From the NCBI RefSeq assembly GCF_000935045.1, contig NZ_JYKS01000008.1, forward strand, positions 1 to 64,000: 64,000 nucleotides of DNA, in the 5' to 3' direction. This stretch comes from Pseudomonas sp. 10-1B (GTDB lineage Bacteria; Pseudomonadota; Gammaproteobacteria; Pseudomonadales; Pseudomonadaceae). Below the pieces are notes generated by a model. It saw nothing but the letters and a program-made list of their open reading frames with translations. It ran no database searches and was not told the DNA's origin. This document shows, in pieces, positions 36,533 to 47,855 of the stretch (position 1 is the first letter of the stretch; the number at the start of each line of letters is the position of its first letter). Both the position numbers and the translations under genes were made by a program.

Positions 36533-39500
36533 ATGGGACGTCTGACCCGCGTTCTTGTCGCCTTGACCCGCTGGGGGCTGGGCGTGTGCGCCCTGTTGGC
36601 GGTATTGGTGGCGCTGTATGTCAGCCTGGGCCGCGAGTTGATGCCGCTGGTTGCAGAGTACCGTGCCGATGTGCAAAGCAAGGCCGAGCAGGCGCTGGGC
36701 CTGCCGGTGCACATCGGTGCCCTGGAGGGAAGTTGGAGCGGCTTGGCACCGGTGCTGCGGGTGCGCGACCTGCAGTTGGGCGAGGGCGCGACAGCCTTGC
36801 GCCTGGACGACGTCAAGGTGGTGCCCGACATGTGGGCCAGCGTCACCGCCCGCGAAGTGCGCCTGGCGCGCATTCGACTGGGTGGCCTGCAACTGATCTT
36901 GCGCGAGAACGAGCAGGGTGGGTGGGGCCTGGAGGGCCTGCCGCACAAGGATGACGCGCCGTTCGACCCTGCCGAGGCGCTGCAGCGTCTGCGCCAGCTG
37001 GGCCGTATCGATGTGTTCGATAGCCAGGTCACCCTGCACCCCTGGCAGCGCGACCCGCTGACCCTGACCTATGTCAGCGCCGGCCTGCAGGCCGGGGCTT
37101 CGCGCCAGGTCGTGGAACTGCGCGCGACCTTGCCCGATGGCCAGCCCCTGGCGCTGAACCTGCGCAGCCGCACCTCGGCCAAGGCCTGGCGCGAAAGCCA
37201 GGTCGAAGCCTACCTGAGCCTGCCGCAGAGTGACTGGGCGCGCTGGCTGCCGCCACGCTTGTTGGGCCAGTGGCGCGCCGACGCCCTGCGGGCGGGCGGC
37301 GAGTTCTGGGTCGACTGGCGCAAGGGGCAATTGCAGCGGGCAGTGGTGCGGCTCAATGCACCTGAGCTGCAGGGTGCCTATGCCGGGCGCGAGGCCGCCA
37401 AACTGAACAACCTGGCGCTGGATGCCTGGTTCCAGCGTCAGCAACAAGGTTTCGATGTGGTGCTCGACTCCCTGGCCATGGATATCGGCAAGACCCGTTG
37501 GGAGTCGCGCATGCAATTGCGCCAGCGCCCCGGCGAGGACGCCGCGGGTGAGCGCTGGCAGGTGCAGGCCGACCGCCTCCACCTTACGCCTTTGACCCCG
37601 CTGATTGACGCCCTGGCACCACTGCCGGATAACCTCAAGGAGGTGATCGACGGCCTGAAGGTGACCGGTGCGCTGCGTAATGTGCGCCTGGAGGCCCGCC
37701 CCAAGGCCGAGGGCGACCAGCGCCTGCAGTTCGAAGCCAACCTGGAAAAGGTCGGCTTCAATGCTTATCACAATGCTCCGGCTGCCGGTAACGTCAGCGG
37801 CAGCATCAGCGGTGACCTCGGCCACGGTGAGCTGCGCCTGGATACCGATGCGTTCATGCTGCACCTGTACCCGATCTTCGCCAAACCCTGGCACTACCAG
37901 AAGGCCAATGCACGCCTCACCTGGACCCTGGACAAGGACGGTTTCACCCTGGTCGCGCCATACCTCAAGGTGCTGGGCGAGGAGGGCAAGATCGCCGGTG
38001 ACTTCCTCATTCGCCTGTTGTTCGAAGACGGCCGCGAGGACTACATGGACCTGCGCGTCGGCCTGACCGAAGGCGATGGTCGCTACACTGCCAAGTACCT
38101 GCCCGAGGTACTCAGCCCGGCCTTGGACGAATGGCTGCGCAGCGCGATCGTCAAAGGCACGGTGGACGAAGGCTACTTCCAGTACCAGGGCTCGCTGAAC
38201 CATGACGCTGCGCCCGAAGCCCGCAGCATCAGCCTGTTCTTCAAGGTGCGTGACGCGGCCCTGAACTTCCAGCCTGGCTGGCCGCAGGTGCAGCATGTGG
38301 ATGGCGATGTGCTGATCGAGGACAGCGGTGTGCGCATCAAGGCCCAGCGTGGCGTGCTGCTCGACACCAAGGTCAGCAATGTGAATGTGAATATCCCGCA
38401 TGTCGACGGTGACCATCACAGCCACCTGTACCTCGATGGCGACTTCGACGGCAGCCTGGGCGATGGCCTGAAAATCCTCAAGGAAGCGCCTATCGGCACG
38501 GGCGAGATTTTCGCCGGCTGGGAGGGCGAGGGGCCGCTGAAGGGCAATGTCAAACTCGATATCCCGCTGGCCCACGGGCAACGGCCGAAAGTGCAGGTGG
38601 ACTTCGCCACGGCCGATGCGCGCCTGAAGGTCGCGCCGCCAAGCCTGGAGTTGAGCCGCCTGAAGGGGGATTTCAGCTTCGATTTCGACAAGGGCCTGAG
38701 CGGCAAGGGCATCAGCCTGCAGGCCTTCGGCAAGCCAGTGACGGCGCAAATCACCGCCGAGGGCCAGCCTGGGCAGATGCAGACACGCATCAACGCCAAT
38801 GGCCTGGTGTCGCTCAAGGCCCTGACCGACTGGCTGCAGTTCGACCAGGCGCTGCCAGCGTCCGGCGACCTGCCGTACCAATTGCAGCTCAGCCTGGGTA
38901 GCCGGGACAATCGCCTGAGCGTCACCTCGAACCTCAAGGGCCTGGCCATCGACTTGCCGGCACCCTTTGGCAAGGCTGCGGCAGATACCCGCGACAGCCG
39001 TTTCAGCATGACCCTGCAAGGCTCGGAGCGGCGCTTCGATGCCGCCTACACCAACCTTGCACGCTTTGCCTACGCCGCGCCTGCCGACAAGCTGGCCCAG
39101 GGCCGTGGCGAGTTGTTGCTGGGGGCCGGTGACGCCCAGGTACCTGCCGGCCAGGGCCTGCGGGTGCGCGGGCGCCTGGAGGCGCTGGACCTGGGGCCGT
39201 GGCAAGAGCAGGCGGCGCGCCTTGCCGGCGACGACCCGGGTGGCAGTACGCGGCAGAACCTGCAAAGCGTCGACTTGAGTATTGGCCAGCTGAAAGCCTT
39301 TGGCATGGACCTGAACCAGGCCGTGGTGCGCCTGATCCGTGACGGCCCGGCCTGGAACCTGCGCCTGGACAGCAAGGAGGTCATCGGCAATGCCCGGGTG
39401 CCGGACGCCAAGGGCGCGCCCATGGTAGTGCGCCTGCAGACCTTGCGCCTGCCCGCCGCTGATGCGGCTGAAGAGCAGGCTGAGGATGGCCCGGACCCGC

Positions 39501-40348
39501 TGGCGGCATTCGACCCGCGCAAGGTGCCTGCGCTGGACCTGAGCATCGACAAGCTCTACCGCGGCGACGACCTGTTCGGCAGCGCGTCGATCAAATTGCG
39601 GCCGACCGCGCGTGGCGTCAGCGCCAGCGCCATCGATCTCGACTTCAAGGGCCTGCGCATCGATGGCGGCGGCGGCTGGGAAGGCGAGCCAGGCAGAACC
39701 AGCAGTTGGTACAAAGGGCGCCTGGACGGCAAGAACCTGGCGGATGTGCTCAAGGCCTGGGGCTTTGCGCCGACCGTCACCAGCCGCGATTTCCGCCTGG
39801 ATGTGGATGGCCGCTGGCCGGGTTCGCCCGCCTGGGTGGGCCTGAAGCGGTTCTCCGGCAGCATGGACGCGGCGCTACGTACTGGCCAGTTCGTCGAGGT
39901 CGAAGGCAGCGCCCAGGCGCTGCGGGTATTCGGCCTGCTCAACTTCAACTCCATTGGCCGGCGCCTGCGTCTGGACTTCTCCGACCTGTTCGACAAGGGC
40001 CTGGCCTATGACCGGGTCAAAGGCGTGCTGGCGGCCAGTAACGGCGTCTACGTGACCCGCGAGCCGATCACCGTGACCGGCCCGTCGAGCAACTTCGAGC
40101 TGGATGGCACCCTGGACATGGTCCGTGACCGGGTCGATGCCAACCTGCAGGTGAGCCTGCCGGTGACCAACAATCTGCCGCTGGCCGCCCTGATTGTCGG
40201 CGCGCCGGCGGTGGGCGGGGCGCTGTTCCTGGTCGACCGGCTGATCGGCGACCGTGTGTCGCGCTTTGCCAGTGTGCACTACCGTGTCGAAGGGCCGTGG
40301 AAAGAGCCTAGAATCACATTTGTGAAACCTTTCGAGAAATCCCGCTAG
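36533..40348 (+). CDS. yhdP: YhdP family AsmA-like envelope protein
   Basis: Very large protein (1271 residues) with one N-terminal membrane helix ('WGLGVCALLAVLVALYVSLG') and a long beta-rich periplasmic part, of the YhdP/TIGR02099 family with a DUF3971 and AsmA-like C-terminal domain ending 'RVEGPWKEPRITFVKPFEKSR'. Family members form a hydrophobic bridge for phospholipid movement to the outer membrane. GGAGG lies 9 bases before the ATG at 36533; an ATG at 36527 is only 3 bases away and less likely. It follows rng by 88 bp. Confidence 0.92.
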   Translation: MGRLTRVLVALTRWGLGVCALLAVLVALYVSLGRELMPLVAEYRADVQSKAEQALGLPVHIGALEGSWSGLAPVLRVRDLQLGEGATALRLDDVKVVPDMWASVTAREVRLARIRLGGLQLILRENEQGGWGLEGLPHKDDAPFDPAEALQRLRQLGRIDVFDSQVTLHPWQRDPLTLTYVSAGLQAGASRQVVELRATLPDGQPLALNLRSRTSAKAWRESQVEAYLSLPQSDWARWLPPRLLGQWRADALRAGGEFWVDWRKGQLQRAVVRLNAPELQGAYAGREAAKLNNLALDAWFQRQQQGFDVVLDSLAMDIGKTRWESRMQLRQRPGEDAAGERWQVQADRLHLTPLTPLIDALAPLPDNLKEVIDGLKVTGALRNVRLEARPKAEGDQRLQFEANLEKVGFNAYHNAPAAGNVSGSISGDLGHGELRLDTDAFMLHLYPIFAKPWHYQKANARLTWTLDKDGFTLVAPYLKVLGEEGKIAGDFLIRLLFEDGREDYMDLRVGLTEGDGRYTAKYLPEVLSPALDEWLRSAIVKGTVDEGYFQYQGSLNHDAAPEARSISLFFKVRDAALNFQPGWPQVQHVDGDVLIEDSGVRIKAQRGVLLDTKVSNVNVNIPHVDGDHHSHLYLDGDFDGSLGDGLKILKEAPIGTGEIFAGWEGEGPLKGNVKLDIPLAHGQRPKVQVDFATADARLKVAPPSLELSRLKGDFSFDFDKGLSGKGISLQAFGKPVTAQITAEGQPGQMQTRINANGLVSLKALTDWLQFDQALPASGDLPYQLQLSLGSRDNRLSVTSNLKGLAIDLPAPFGKAAADTRDSRFSMTLQGSERRFDAAYTNLARFAYAAPADKLAQGRGELLLGAGDAQVPAGQGLRVRGRLEALDLGPWQEQAARLAGDDPGGSTRQNLQSVDLSIGQLKAFGMDLNQAVVRLIRDGPAWNLRLDSKEVIGNARVPDAKGAPMVVRLQTLRLPAADAAEEQAEDGPDPLAAFDPRKVPALDLSIDKLYRGDDLFGSASIKLRPTARGVSASAIDLDFKGLRIDGGGGWEGEPGRTSSWYKGRLDGKNLADVLKAWGFAPTVTSRDFRLDVDGRWPGSPAWVGLKRFSGSMDAALRTGQFVEVEGSAQALRVFGLLNFNSIGRRLRLDFSDLFDKGLAYDRVKGVLAASNGVYVTREPITVTGPSSNFELDGTLDMVRDRVDANLQVSLPVTNNLPLAALIVGAPAVGGALFLVDRLIGDRVSRFASVHYRVEGPWKEPRITFVKPFEKSR

Positions 40349-40356
40349 GAGTGCCC

Positions 40357-41208
40357 ATGAAGGCAGCGGTAATCCAGATGGTCAGCCAGGACGATGTGCT
40401 GGCCAACCTGCAGCGTGCCGGTGCCCTGCTGGAGCAGGCGGCGTTCGGTGGCGCACGGCTGGCCGTGCTGCCGGAAAACTTCGCCGCCATGGGCCGCAAG
40501 GACGCCGCAGCCATCGGTCGCGCCGAAGCGTTGGGCGCTGGGCCGATCCTGCCATGGTTGAAACGCACCGCACGCGACCTCAGGTTATGGATTGTCGCCG
40601 GTACCTTGCCCTTGCCACCGGTCGGCCAGCCCGAGGCCAAGGCCCATGCCTGCTCGCTGCTGATCGACGAACACGGTGAGGTGGCGGCACGCTATGACAA
40701 GCTGCACCTGTTCGACGTGGACGTTGCCGACAACCGTGGCCGCTACCGCGAGTCCGACGACTACGCCCATGGCGCCCAGGTGGTGGTGGCTGATACGCCG
40801 GTAGGGCGGGTGGGCCTGAGCGTATGCTACGACTTGCGCTTCCCCGAGCTGTATAGCGAACTGCGCGCTGCCGGCGCGGAACTGATCACTGCGCCAGCTG
40901 CTTTCACTGCGGTAACGGGCGCGGCGCACTGGGAAGTGCTGGTGCGCGCCCGTGCCATCGAGACCCAGTGCTACCTGCTGGCCGCGGCACAGGGTGGCAC
41001 CCACCCCGGCCCACGGGAAACCCATGGCCATGCGGCGATCGTCGACCCTTGGGGGCGCATCGTCGCGGAACAGGCGCAAGGCGAAGCGGTACTGCTTGCC
41101 GAGCGCGACATTGATGAACAAGCGTCCATCCGGGCGCGCATGCCGGTGGTATCGCACCGGCGCTTTTTCTCGCAGGGCGCGTTGCGGCCTGCGCACACCT
41201 CGGAGTGA
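40357..41208 (+). CDS. Nitrilase-superfamily amidase (deaminated glutathione amidase-like)
   Basis: Carbon-nitrogen hydrolase of 283 residues. The catalytic triad is E40 ('VLPENFA'), K115 ('RYDKLHLFD') and C157 ('[12 protein letters not shown]'). The C-context '[10 protein letters not shown]' and '[14 protein letters not shown]' place it in the Nit1 branch, which repairs deaminated glutathione. ATG at 40357 follows AGGAG by 5 bases. It sits 8 bp after yhdP and 2 bp before tldD, so it is co-transcribed with them. Confidence 0.9.
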   Translation: MKAAVIQMVSQDDVLANLQRAGALLEQAAFGGARLAVLPENFAAMGRKDAAAIGRAEALGAGPILPWLKRTARDLRLWIVAGTLPLPPVGQPEAKAHACSLLIDEHGEVAARYDKLHLFDVDVADNRGRYRESDDYAHGAQVVVADTPVGRVGLSVCYDLRFPELYSELRAAGAELITAPAAFTAVTGAAHWEVLVRARAIETQCYLLAAAQGGTHPGPRETHGHAAIVDPWGRIVAEQAQGEAVLLAERDIDEQASIRARMPVVSHRRFFSQGALRPAHTSE

Positions 41209-41210
41209 CT

Positions 41211-42650
41211 ATGAGCCAGATGTTATCCACCGTCAGCGAGCAGCTCCTGGCCCCAGGCGGCTTGACCCTGGACAGCCTGCAGAGCGTGCTGGGTGAGTTG
41301 GCCGGCCCCGGCATCGACGCCGCCGACCTGTATTTCCAGGGCCAGATATCGGAAACCTGGGCGCTGGAAGACGGCATCGTCAAAGAAGGCAGCTTCAACC
41401 TCGACCAGGGCGTGGGCGTGCGTGCTCAGTCTGGTGAAAAGACTGGCTTCGCCTACAGCAACGCCATCAACCTCGAAGCGCTGACCTCGGCGGCCCGCGC
41501 CGCTCGTTCGATTTCCCGTGCCGGGCAGAACGGCAAGGTGCAAGCGTTCCGCAGCCAGGACGTGACGGCTCTGTATCCCGCGGACAACCCGCTGGATGTG
41601 CTCAGCCGGGCCGAAAAGGTCGAGCTGCTCAAGCGTGTCGATGCTGCCACCCGTGCCCTGGACCCACGCATCCAGCAAGTCAGCGTGAGCATGGCCGGGG
41701 TCTGGGAGCGCATCCTGATCGCTGCCGCCGATGGCAGCCTGGCCGCCGACGTGCGCCCGCTGGTGCGCTTCAACGTCAGCGTCATCGTCGAGCAGAACGG
41801 CCGCCGCGAGCGCGGCGGGCAGGGCGGTGGCGGGCGTACCGACTACCGCTTCTTCACCGAGGAACGGGTGATGGGTTATGCCCGCGAGGCGCTGCGCCAG
41901 GCCCTGGTGAACCTGGAGGCGATCCCGGCGCCGGCTGGTACCTTGCCGGTGGTGCTGGGTTCGGGCTGGTCGGGTGTGCTGCTGCACGAGGCCGTCGGCC
42001 ATGGCCTGGAAGGCGACTTCAACCGCAAGGGCAGTTCGGCGTTCAGCGGTCGCATTGGCGAGAAAGTGGCGTCGAGCCTGTGCACCATCGTCGACGATGG
42101 CACCCTCGAAGGCCGCCGTGGCTCGCTGAGCGTGGACGACGAAGGCACCCCGACCGAATGCACCACGCTGATCGAGAACGGTGTGCTCAAGGGTTACATG
42201 CAGGACAAGCTCAACGCACGCCTGATGGGTATGGCGGTGACCGGCAACGGCCGCCGTGAATCCTACGCGCACCTGCCGATGCCGCGCATGACCAACACCT
42301 ACATGCGTGCCGGCGAAAGCGACCCGCAGGAAATCATCGCCTCGGTGAAGAAGGGCATCTACTGCGCCAACCTCGGCGGTGGCCAGGTGGACATCACCAG
42401 CGGCAAGTTCGTGTTCTCGACCAGTGAGGCCTACCTGATCGAAGACGGCAAGATCACCGCGCCGGTGAAGGGCGCGACCTTGATCGGCAATGGTCCGGAG
42501 GCGATGAGCCGGGTGTCGATGGTCGGTAACGACCTGGCGCTGGACAGCGGGGTGGGGACGTGTGGCAAGGACGGGCAATCGGTACCGGTCGGGGTGGGGC
42601 AGCCCACCTTGAAGCTGGATGCGATTACCGTGGGCGGTACAGGCGCGTGA
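41211..42650 (+). CDS. tldD: Metalloprotease TldD
   Basis: Catalytic subunit of the TldD/TldE(PmbA) protease, 479 residues. The zinc site HEAVGH lies at 259-264. In enterobacteria this heterodimer trims microcin B17 and degrades the CcdA antitoxin. ATG at 41211 follows CGGAG by 5 bases; a GTG at 41205 is the alternative. Its partner pmbA is 745 bp downstream, past yjgA on the other strand. Confidence 0.95.
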   Translation: MSQMLSTVSEQLLAPGGLTLDSLQSVLGELAGPGIDAADLYFQGQISETWALEDGIVKEGSFNLDQGVGVRAQSGEKTGFAYSNAINLEALTSAARAARSISRAGQNGKVQAFRSQDVTALYPADNPLDVLSRAEKVELLKRVDAATRALDPRIQQVSVSMAGVWERILIAAADGSLAADVRPLVRFNVSVIVEQNGRRERGGQGGGGRTDYRFFTEERVMGYAREALRQALVNLEAIPAPAGTLPVVLGSGWSGVLLHEAVGHGLEGDFNRKGSSAFSGRIGEKVASSLCTIVDDGTLEGRRGSLSVDDEGTPTECTTLIENGVLKGYMQDKLNARLMGMAVTGNGRRESYAHLPMPRMTNTYMRAGESDPQEIIASVKKGIYCANLGGGQVDITSGKFVFSTSEAYLIEDGKITAPVKGATLIGNGPEAMSRVSMVGNDLALDSGVGTCGKDGQSVPVGVGQPTLKLDAITVGGTGA

Positions 42651-42666
42651 TGGCCTCAGGGACCGT

Positions 42667-42751
42667 TGTGGGAGCGGGCATGCCCGCGAAGCAGGCGACG
42701 CGGTGCGTGGCACCGGCTTCGCCGGTGTTCGCGGGCGCGCCCGCTCCCACA
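42667..42751. repeat. REP pair (BIME), outward-facing arms
   Basis: TGTGGGAGCGGGCATGCC (from 42667) and its inverted copy ending at 42751 lie between the convergent tldD and yjgA genes. Here the orientation of the two copies is reversed relative to the other pairs in this window. Confidence 0.85.
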
Positions 42752-42764
42752 GGGTCCCGGTCTG

Positions 42765-43286
42765 TCAGCGCAATCCGCGCTGCAACTCGTCGAGGTCGCG
42801 GATGTACTTGAACACCTTGCGCGCGGCGGCAGGCGGTTTGTTCCGCGCCTTCTCGTGCTGGGCATGGCGTACCAGCGAGCGCAGCTGCTGGCGGTCGGTT
42901 TCGGGGTACTCGTTGACGAAGCGTTCGAGATCTTCGTCGTTACCGTCGATCAATCGGTCACGCCAGCGCTCCAGGCTGTGGAAGCGCTCGTTGTACTGGC
43001 GGGTCGAGCTGTCCATCTGTTCGAGCAAGGCCTGGATGGCATCCAGGTCTTGCACGCGCATCAGCTTGCCGACGAACGACATGTGGCGTTTGCGCGCACC
43101 ATGAGCGGTGTGCTTGCTGGCCTCGGCCAGGGCCTTGCGCAGTTCGTCGGTCAACGGCAGGCGTGCCAGGGTATCGGCCTTGAGCGTGGTAAGGCGCTCG
43201 CCGAGTTCGACCAGCGCATGCAGTTCGCGCTTGATCTGGGTTTTGCTTTTTTCGCCGTCGAAGGCGTCGTCGTTTGAATCAACCAT
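42765..43286 (-). CDS. yjgA: Ribosome-associated protein YjgA/DarP
   Basis: DUF615 protein of 173 residues, highly charged and helical, with '[20 protein letters not shown]' at the start and '[20 protein letters not shown]' near the end. Family members assist late assembly of the 50S subunit. It lies between and opposite to tldD and pmbA, an order common in pseudomonads. Confidence 0.92.
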   Translation of the reverse strand: MVDSNDDAFDGEKSKTQIKRELHALVELGERLTTLKADTLARLPLTDELRKALAEASKHTAHGARKRHMSFVGKLMRVQDLDAIQALLEQMDSSTRQYNERFHSLERWRDRLIDGNDEDLERFVNEYPETDRQQLRSLVRHAQHEKARNKPPAAARKVFKYIRDLDELQRGLR

Positions 43287-43394
43287 GGTGGCAGTCCGCT
43301 AAGAATCGCCGCCATGATAACCAGTCGGGGGCCGCTTGTCCGGCCCGGTCGTAGAATGACCCTCGCCGAACGCAGAATTTGAGTGGAGAGAACC

Positions 43395-44741
43395 ATGAGT
43401 GCAGTCCAGAGCGTAGGTCCGAAAGACCTGCCAGCATTGCAGGAGCAGGTCGAGGCGATCATCGCCGAAGCGCGCCGCCAGGGGGCCAGTGCCTGTGAAG
43501 TGGCGGTGTCGCTGGAGCAGGGCCTGTCCACCACGGTACGCCAGCGCGAGGTCGAAACGGTCGAGTTCAACCGCGACCAGGGCTTTGGCATCACCCTCTA
43601 TGTGGGCCAGCGCAAGGGCTCGGCCAGCACCTCGGCCAGTGGCCCGGAGGCGATCCGCGAAACCGTCGCTGCAGCCTTGGCGATTGCCAAGCATACTTCC
43701 GAAGACGAATGTTCGGGCCTGGCCGACGCGGCGCTGATGGCCCGTGAAATCCCTGACCTGGACCTGTACCACGACTGGGATCTCGAGCCCGAGAAGGCCA
43801 TCGAGATGGCCCTGGCCTGCGAGGCTGCGGCGTTCGACGCCGACTCGCGCATTCTCAACGCCGATGGCACCACCCTCAATACCCACCAGGGCTGCCGTGT
43901 GTATGGCAACAGTCATGGTTTCATCGGTGGTTACGCCTCGACTCGGCACAGCCTGAGCTGCGTGATGATCGCCGAAGGCGACGGGCAGATGCAGCGTGAC
44001 TACTGGTACGACGTGAACCGCCAGGGCAACCTGCTGGCCGACCCGCGCAGCATTGGCGTGCGCGCCGCCCAGCGTGCCGCCAGCCGCCTTGGGGCCCGGC
44101 CGGTGCCGACTTGCGAGGTACCGGTGCTGTTCTCGGCCGAACTGGCCGGCGGCCTGTTCGGCAGCTTCCTGTCGGCCATTTCCGGTGGCAACCTATACCG
44201 CAAGTCGTCATTCCTCGAGGGGACCATTGGCCAGCGCCTGTTCCCCACCTGGCTGACCCTCGACGAGCGCCCGCACATTCCGCGCGCGCTGGGCAGCGCC
44301 GCGTTCGACGGTGATGGCCTGGCCACCTATGCCAAGCCGTTCGTCGACAAAGGCGAGCTGGTGTCGTACCTGCTGGGTACCTATTCCGGGCGCAAGCTGG
44401 GCTTGCCGAGCACGGCCAACTCGGGCGGTGTGCACAACCTGTTCGTCAGCCATGGGGTCGAAGACCAGGCGGCGCTGATCCGCCGCATGGGGCGCGGGTT
44501 GCTGGTGACCGAGCTGATGGGGCATGGGCTGAATATGGTGACGGGCGATTATTCCCGTGGCGCGGCGGGGTTCTGGGTCGAAAATGGCGAGATCCAGCAT
44601 GCCGTTCAGGAAGTGACCATTGCCGGTAATATGAAAGATATGTTCCAGCAGATTGTCGCGATTGGCAGTGATCTTGAGACCCGCAGCAATATCCACACCG
44701 GGTCGGTGTTGATCGAGCGGATGACTGTTGCAGGGAGCTGA
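43395..44741 (+). CDS. pmbA: Metalloprotease subunit PmbA/TldE
   Basis: Non-catalytic partner of TldD, 448 residues, lacking an HExxxH zinc motif, as expected. 'NRDQGFGITLYVGQRKGSASTS' and 'GHGLNMVTGDYSRGAAGFWVENGEI' are typical of the family. ATG at 43395 follows GGAGAG closely. Confidence 0.95.
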   Translation: MSAVQSVGPKDLPALQEQVEAIIAEARRQGASACEVAVSLEQGLSTTVRQREVETVEFNRDQGFGITLYVGQRKGSASTSASGPEAIRETVAAALAIAKHTSEDECSGLADAALMAREIPDLDLYHDWDLEPEKAIEMALACEAAAFDADSRILNADGTTLNTHQGCRVYGNSHGFIGGYASTRHSLSCVMIAEGDGQMQRDYWYDVNRQGNLLADPRSIGVRAAQRAASRLGARPVPTCEVPVLFSAELAGGLFGSFLSAISGGNLYRKSSFLEGTIGQRLFPTWLTLDERPHIPRALGSAAFDGDGLATYAKPFVDKGELVSYLLGTYSGRKLGLPSTANSGGVHNLFVSHGVEDQAALIRRMGRGLLVTELMGHGLNMVTGDYSRGAAGFWVENGEIQHAVQEVTIAGNMKDMFQQIVAIGSDLETRSNIHTGSVLIERMTVAGS

Positions 44742-44762
44742 TCATTAGCCTGTACTGGCGTC

Positions 44763-44831
44763 TTCGCGGGCTTGCCCGCTCCCACAGCTTGAAGCCTGTG
44801 CAATCCCTGTGGGAGCGGGCGAGCCCGCGAA
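44763..44831. repeat. REP pair (BIME), CGCGGGCTTGCCCGCTCCCACA type
   Basis: Inverted copies at 44763-44786 and 44808-44831 with a 21-nt middle, 21 bp after the pmbA stop. Confidence 0.87.
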
Positions 44832-44873
44832 AGGGCCGGTGCAGGCAATAAAGAATTTTTAGTGGAATACAAG

Positions 44874-44898
44874 ACCCGGCCCTCGCGCCGGGTTTTTT
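44874..44898 (+). terminator. Intrinsic terminator between pmbA and fagA
   Basis: ACCCGGC-CCTCGC-GCCGGGT stem (arms 44874-44880 and 44887-44893) followed by six T. It isolates the Fur-controlled operon from pmbA transcription. Confidence 0.85.
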
Positions 44899-44915
44899 CT
44901 TTCATCACCTTTTTC

Positions 44916-44958
44916 TTGAAGTGATTCTATTTATCACTTAATAATGAATATCATTATC
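44916..44958 (+). promoter_or_regulatory. fagA promoter with Fur box and second palindrome
   Basis: TTGAAG (44916-44921), 17 bp and TAATAA (44939-44944) form the promoter. AATAATGAATATCATTATC (44940-44958) matches the 19-bp Fur consensus at 16 positions and covers the -10. A separate perfect palindrome AAGTGAT-N7-ATCACTT (44919-44939) fills the spacer. Iron-loaded Fur should repress the operon. Confidence 0.78.
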
Positions 44959-44971
44959 CAGTAACCCGGCG

Positions 44972-45365
44972 ATGATGTTCATGAAACCCGTCCTCCGCGA
45001 ACTCCCCTACCTGGAAAACTGGCGCTGGCTCAGTCGGCGCATCCGCTGCGCGCTCGAACCCGACGAGCCGCGCCTGATCGAGCACTATCTGGCCGAAGGC
45101 CGCTATCTGGTGTGCTGCACCGAGACCTCGCCATGGACGGTGGCACTGACATCCTTCCGCCTGCTGCTGGATACCGCCTGCGACCGCATGCTGCCCTGGC
45201 ATTGGCGCTGCCTGTGCCTGGACCAGGCTTGGCGCCCGCTGCTGGACCTGCGCAACCTCGACCGCCAAGAGCAGAACCAGCGCTGGCAGCCCTACGCCCT
45301 GCAGTTGGCCAATTGCCGCCTGCTGCCGTCGATTTCTCCCGATGAACTGATGCAAGGATTTGATG

Positions 45366-45373
<8 letters not shown>
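44972..45373 (+). CDS. fagA: Fur-associated protein FagA
   Basis: Protein of about 130 residues, rich in Trp, Arg and Cys ('ENWRWLSRRIRCALEPDEPRL', 'YLVCCTETSPW'), no signal peptide and no known domain. It is the first gene of the fagA-fumC-orfX-sodA operon known from P. aeruginosa as iron-regulated. Three ATGs (44972, 44975, 44981) are possible and none has a good ribosome-binding site; 'MKPVLRELPYLENW' from 44981 looks most natural. Function unknown. Confidence 0.82.
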
Positions 45374-46742
<1,369 letters not shown>

Positions 46743-46769
46743 CCCTGCGTCACCGCTCAGGAGACTGTC

Positions 46770-47231
46770 ATGCAGCACTGGAAACGCACCACGGAAACCG
46801 CCAACCGCCTGTTCGAACAAGGCGAGCTGGTCGACGCCCGGGAACACTACCTGCAAGCCCTGGCGCTGGCCCAGGTGCTGTTCGAGCGCTGGCATGACGT
46901 CGACGAAGCGGTGGCGGCGTTCGTCATCGCCCACCACAACCTGGCCGACCTGCACCTGCGCCTGAACCAGCCGCACGAGAGTGCCGACTACCTGTGTGCC
47001 GCCCACCAGCGGCTGTTGCAGGCCAGCCAGGAGGCGCGCCTGCCCCAGGCGCTGCGTGATGCAGCCTTGCGCCATAGTGGGCGTACCTACACCGAATTGC
47101 TGAGTTTCATCGCCGAGTACGGCCAGTACCCGCGTACCGAGCGCCTGCTCAACCGCCACAGCGCCGGGAGCAGCGAACTCGCTGCCCAGTCGGACGTGGC
47201 GCCCAGAACCCATGCCTACGGAATTCACTGA
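46770..47231 (+). CDS. OrfX, TPR-like protein of the fumC-sodA operon
   Basis: Soluble helical protein of 153 residues. Two helix pairs resemble TPR units: '[25 protein letters not shown]' in parts (12-36) and '[29 protein letters not shown]' in parts (52-80). AGGAG precedes the ATG at good spacing. It corresponds by position to orfX of the P. aeruginosa fagA-fumC-orfX-sodA operon, whose function is unknown. It ends 1 bp before the sodA start. Confidence 0.82.
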   Translation: MQHWKRTTETANRLFEQGELVDAREHYLQALALAQVLFERWHDVDEAVAAFVIAHHNLADLHLRLNQPHESADYLCAAHQRLLQASQEARLPQALRDAALRHSGRTYTELLSFIAEYGQYPRTERLLNRHSAGSSELAAQSDVAPRTHAYGIH

Positions 47232-47232
47232 C

Positions 47233-47844
47233 ATGCCGCATACCTTGCCTGCTTTGCCTTACGCCTACGATGCGCTGGAACCGCACATCGACACGCAGAC
47301 CATGGAAATCCACCACACCAAGCACCACCAGACTTATGTCAACGGCCTGAACGCCGCCATCGAAGGTACCGAGTGGGCCGAGTGGCCGGTGGAAAAACTG
47401 GTCGCTGCGGTCAAGCAGTTGCCGGAAAACCTGCGTGGCGCGGTGACCAACCATGGTGGCGGGCACGCCAACCACAGCCTGTTCTGGACCGTGATGTCGC
47501 CGCAGGGCGGCGCTGAGCCGCTGGGCCAGCTGGCCCAGGCCATCGACGCGCAGCTGGGCGGTTTCGAGGCGTTCAAGGAGGCCTTCACCAAGGCCGCGCT
47601 GACCCGCTTCGGCAGCGGTTGGGCCTGGCTCAGCGTGACGCCGCAGAAAACCCTGGTGGTGGAAAGCAGCGGTAACCAGGACAGCCCGCTGATGCACGGC
47701 AACACGCCGATCCTCGGCCTGGACGTGTGGGAGCATGCCTACTACCTGAAGTACCAGAACCGCCGCCCGGAATACATTGGTGCCTTCTACAACGTCATCG
47801 ACTGGGCGGAAGTGGACCGCCGTTACCTCGAAGCCCTGAAGTGA
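47233..47844 (+). CDS. sodA: Manganese superoxide dismutase
   Basis: Cytoplasmic enzyme of 203 residues converting superoxide to hydrogen peroxide and oxygen. Metal ligands H27, H81, D164 and H168 are in place ('EIHHTKHH', 'HANHSLFW', 'LDVWEHAYY'). '[10 protein letters not shown]' and '[10 protein letters not shown]' are features of Mn forms. ATG at 47233. Mn use fits expression under iron limitation. Confidence 0.95.
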   Translation: MPHTLPALPYAYDALEPHIDTQTMEIHHTKHHQTYVNGLNAAIEGTEWAEWPVEKLVAAVKQLPENLRGAVTNHGGGHANHSLFWTVMSPQGGAEPLGQLAQAIDAQLGGFEAFKEAFTKAALTRFGSGWAWLSVTPQKTLVVESSGNQDSPLMHGNTPILGLDVWEHAYYLKYQNRRPEYIGAFYNVIDWAEVDRRYLEALK

Positions 47845-47855
47845 GTCCGACCGGT

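Noticed and set aside
36371..39265. 964-codon open frame on the minus strand under yhdP
   Set aside because: It is the complement of a well-supported gene in high-GC DNA, has no recognisable domain and is the kind of long antisense frame expected from codon bias.
44919..44939. AAGTGAT-N7-ATCACTT as an Anr/FNR or CRP site
   Set aside because: Anr/FNR needs TTGAT-N4-ATCAA and CRP needs TGTGA-N6-TCACA; spacing here is different.
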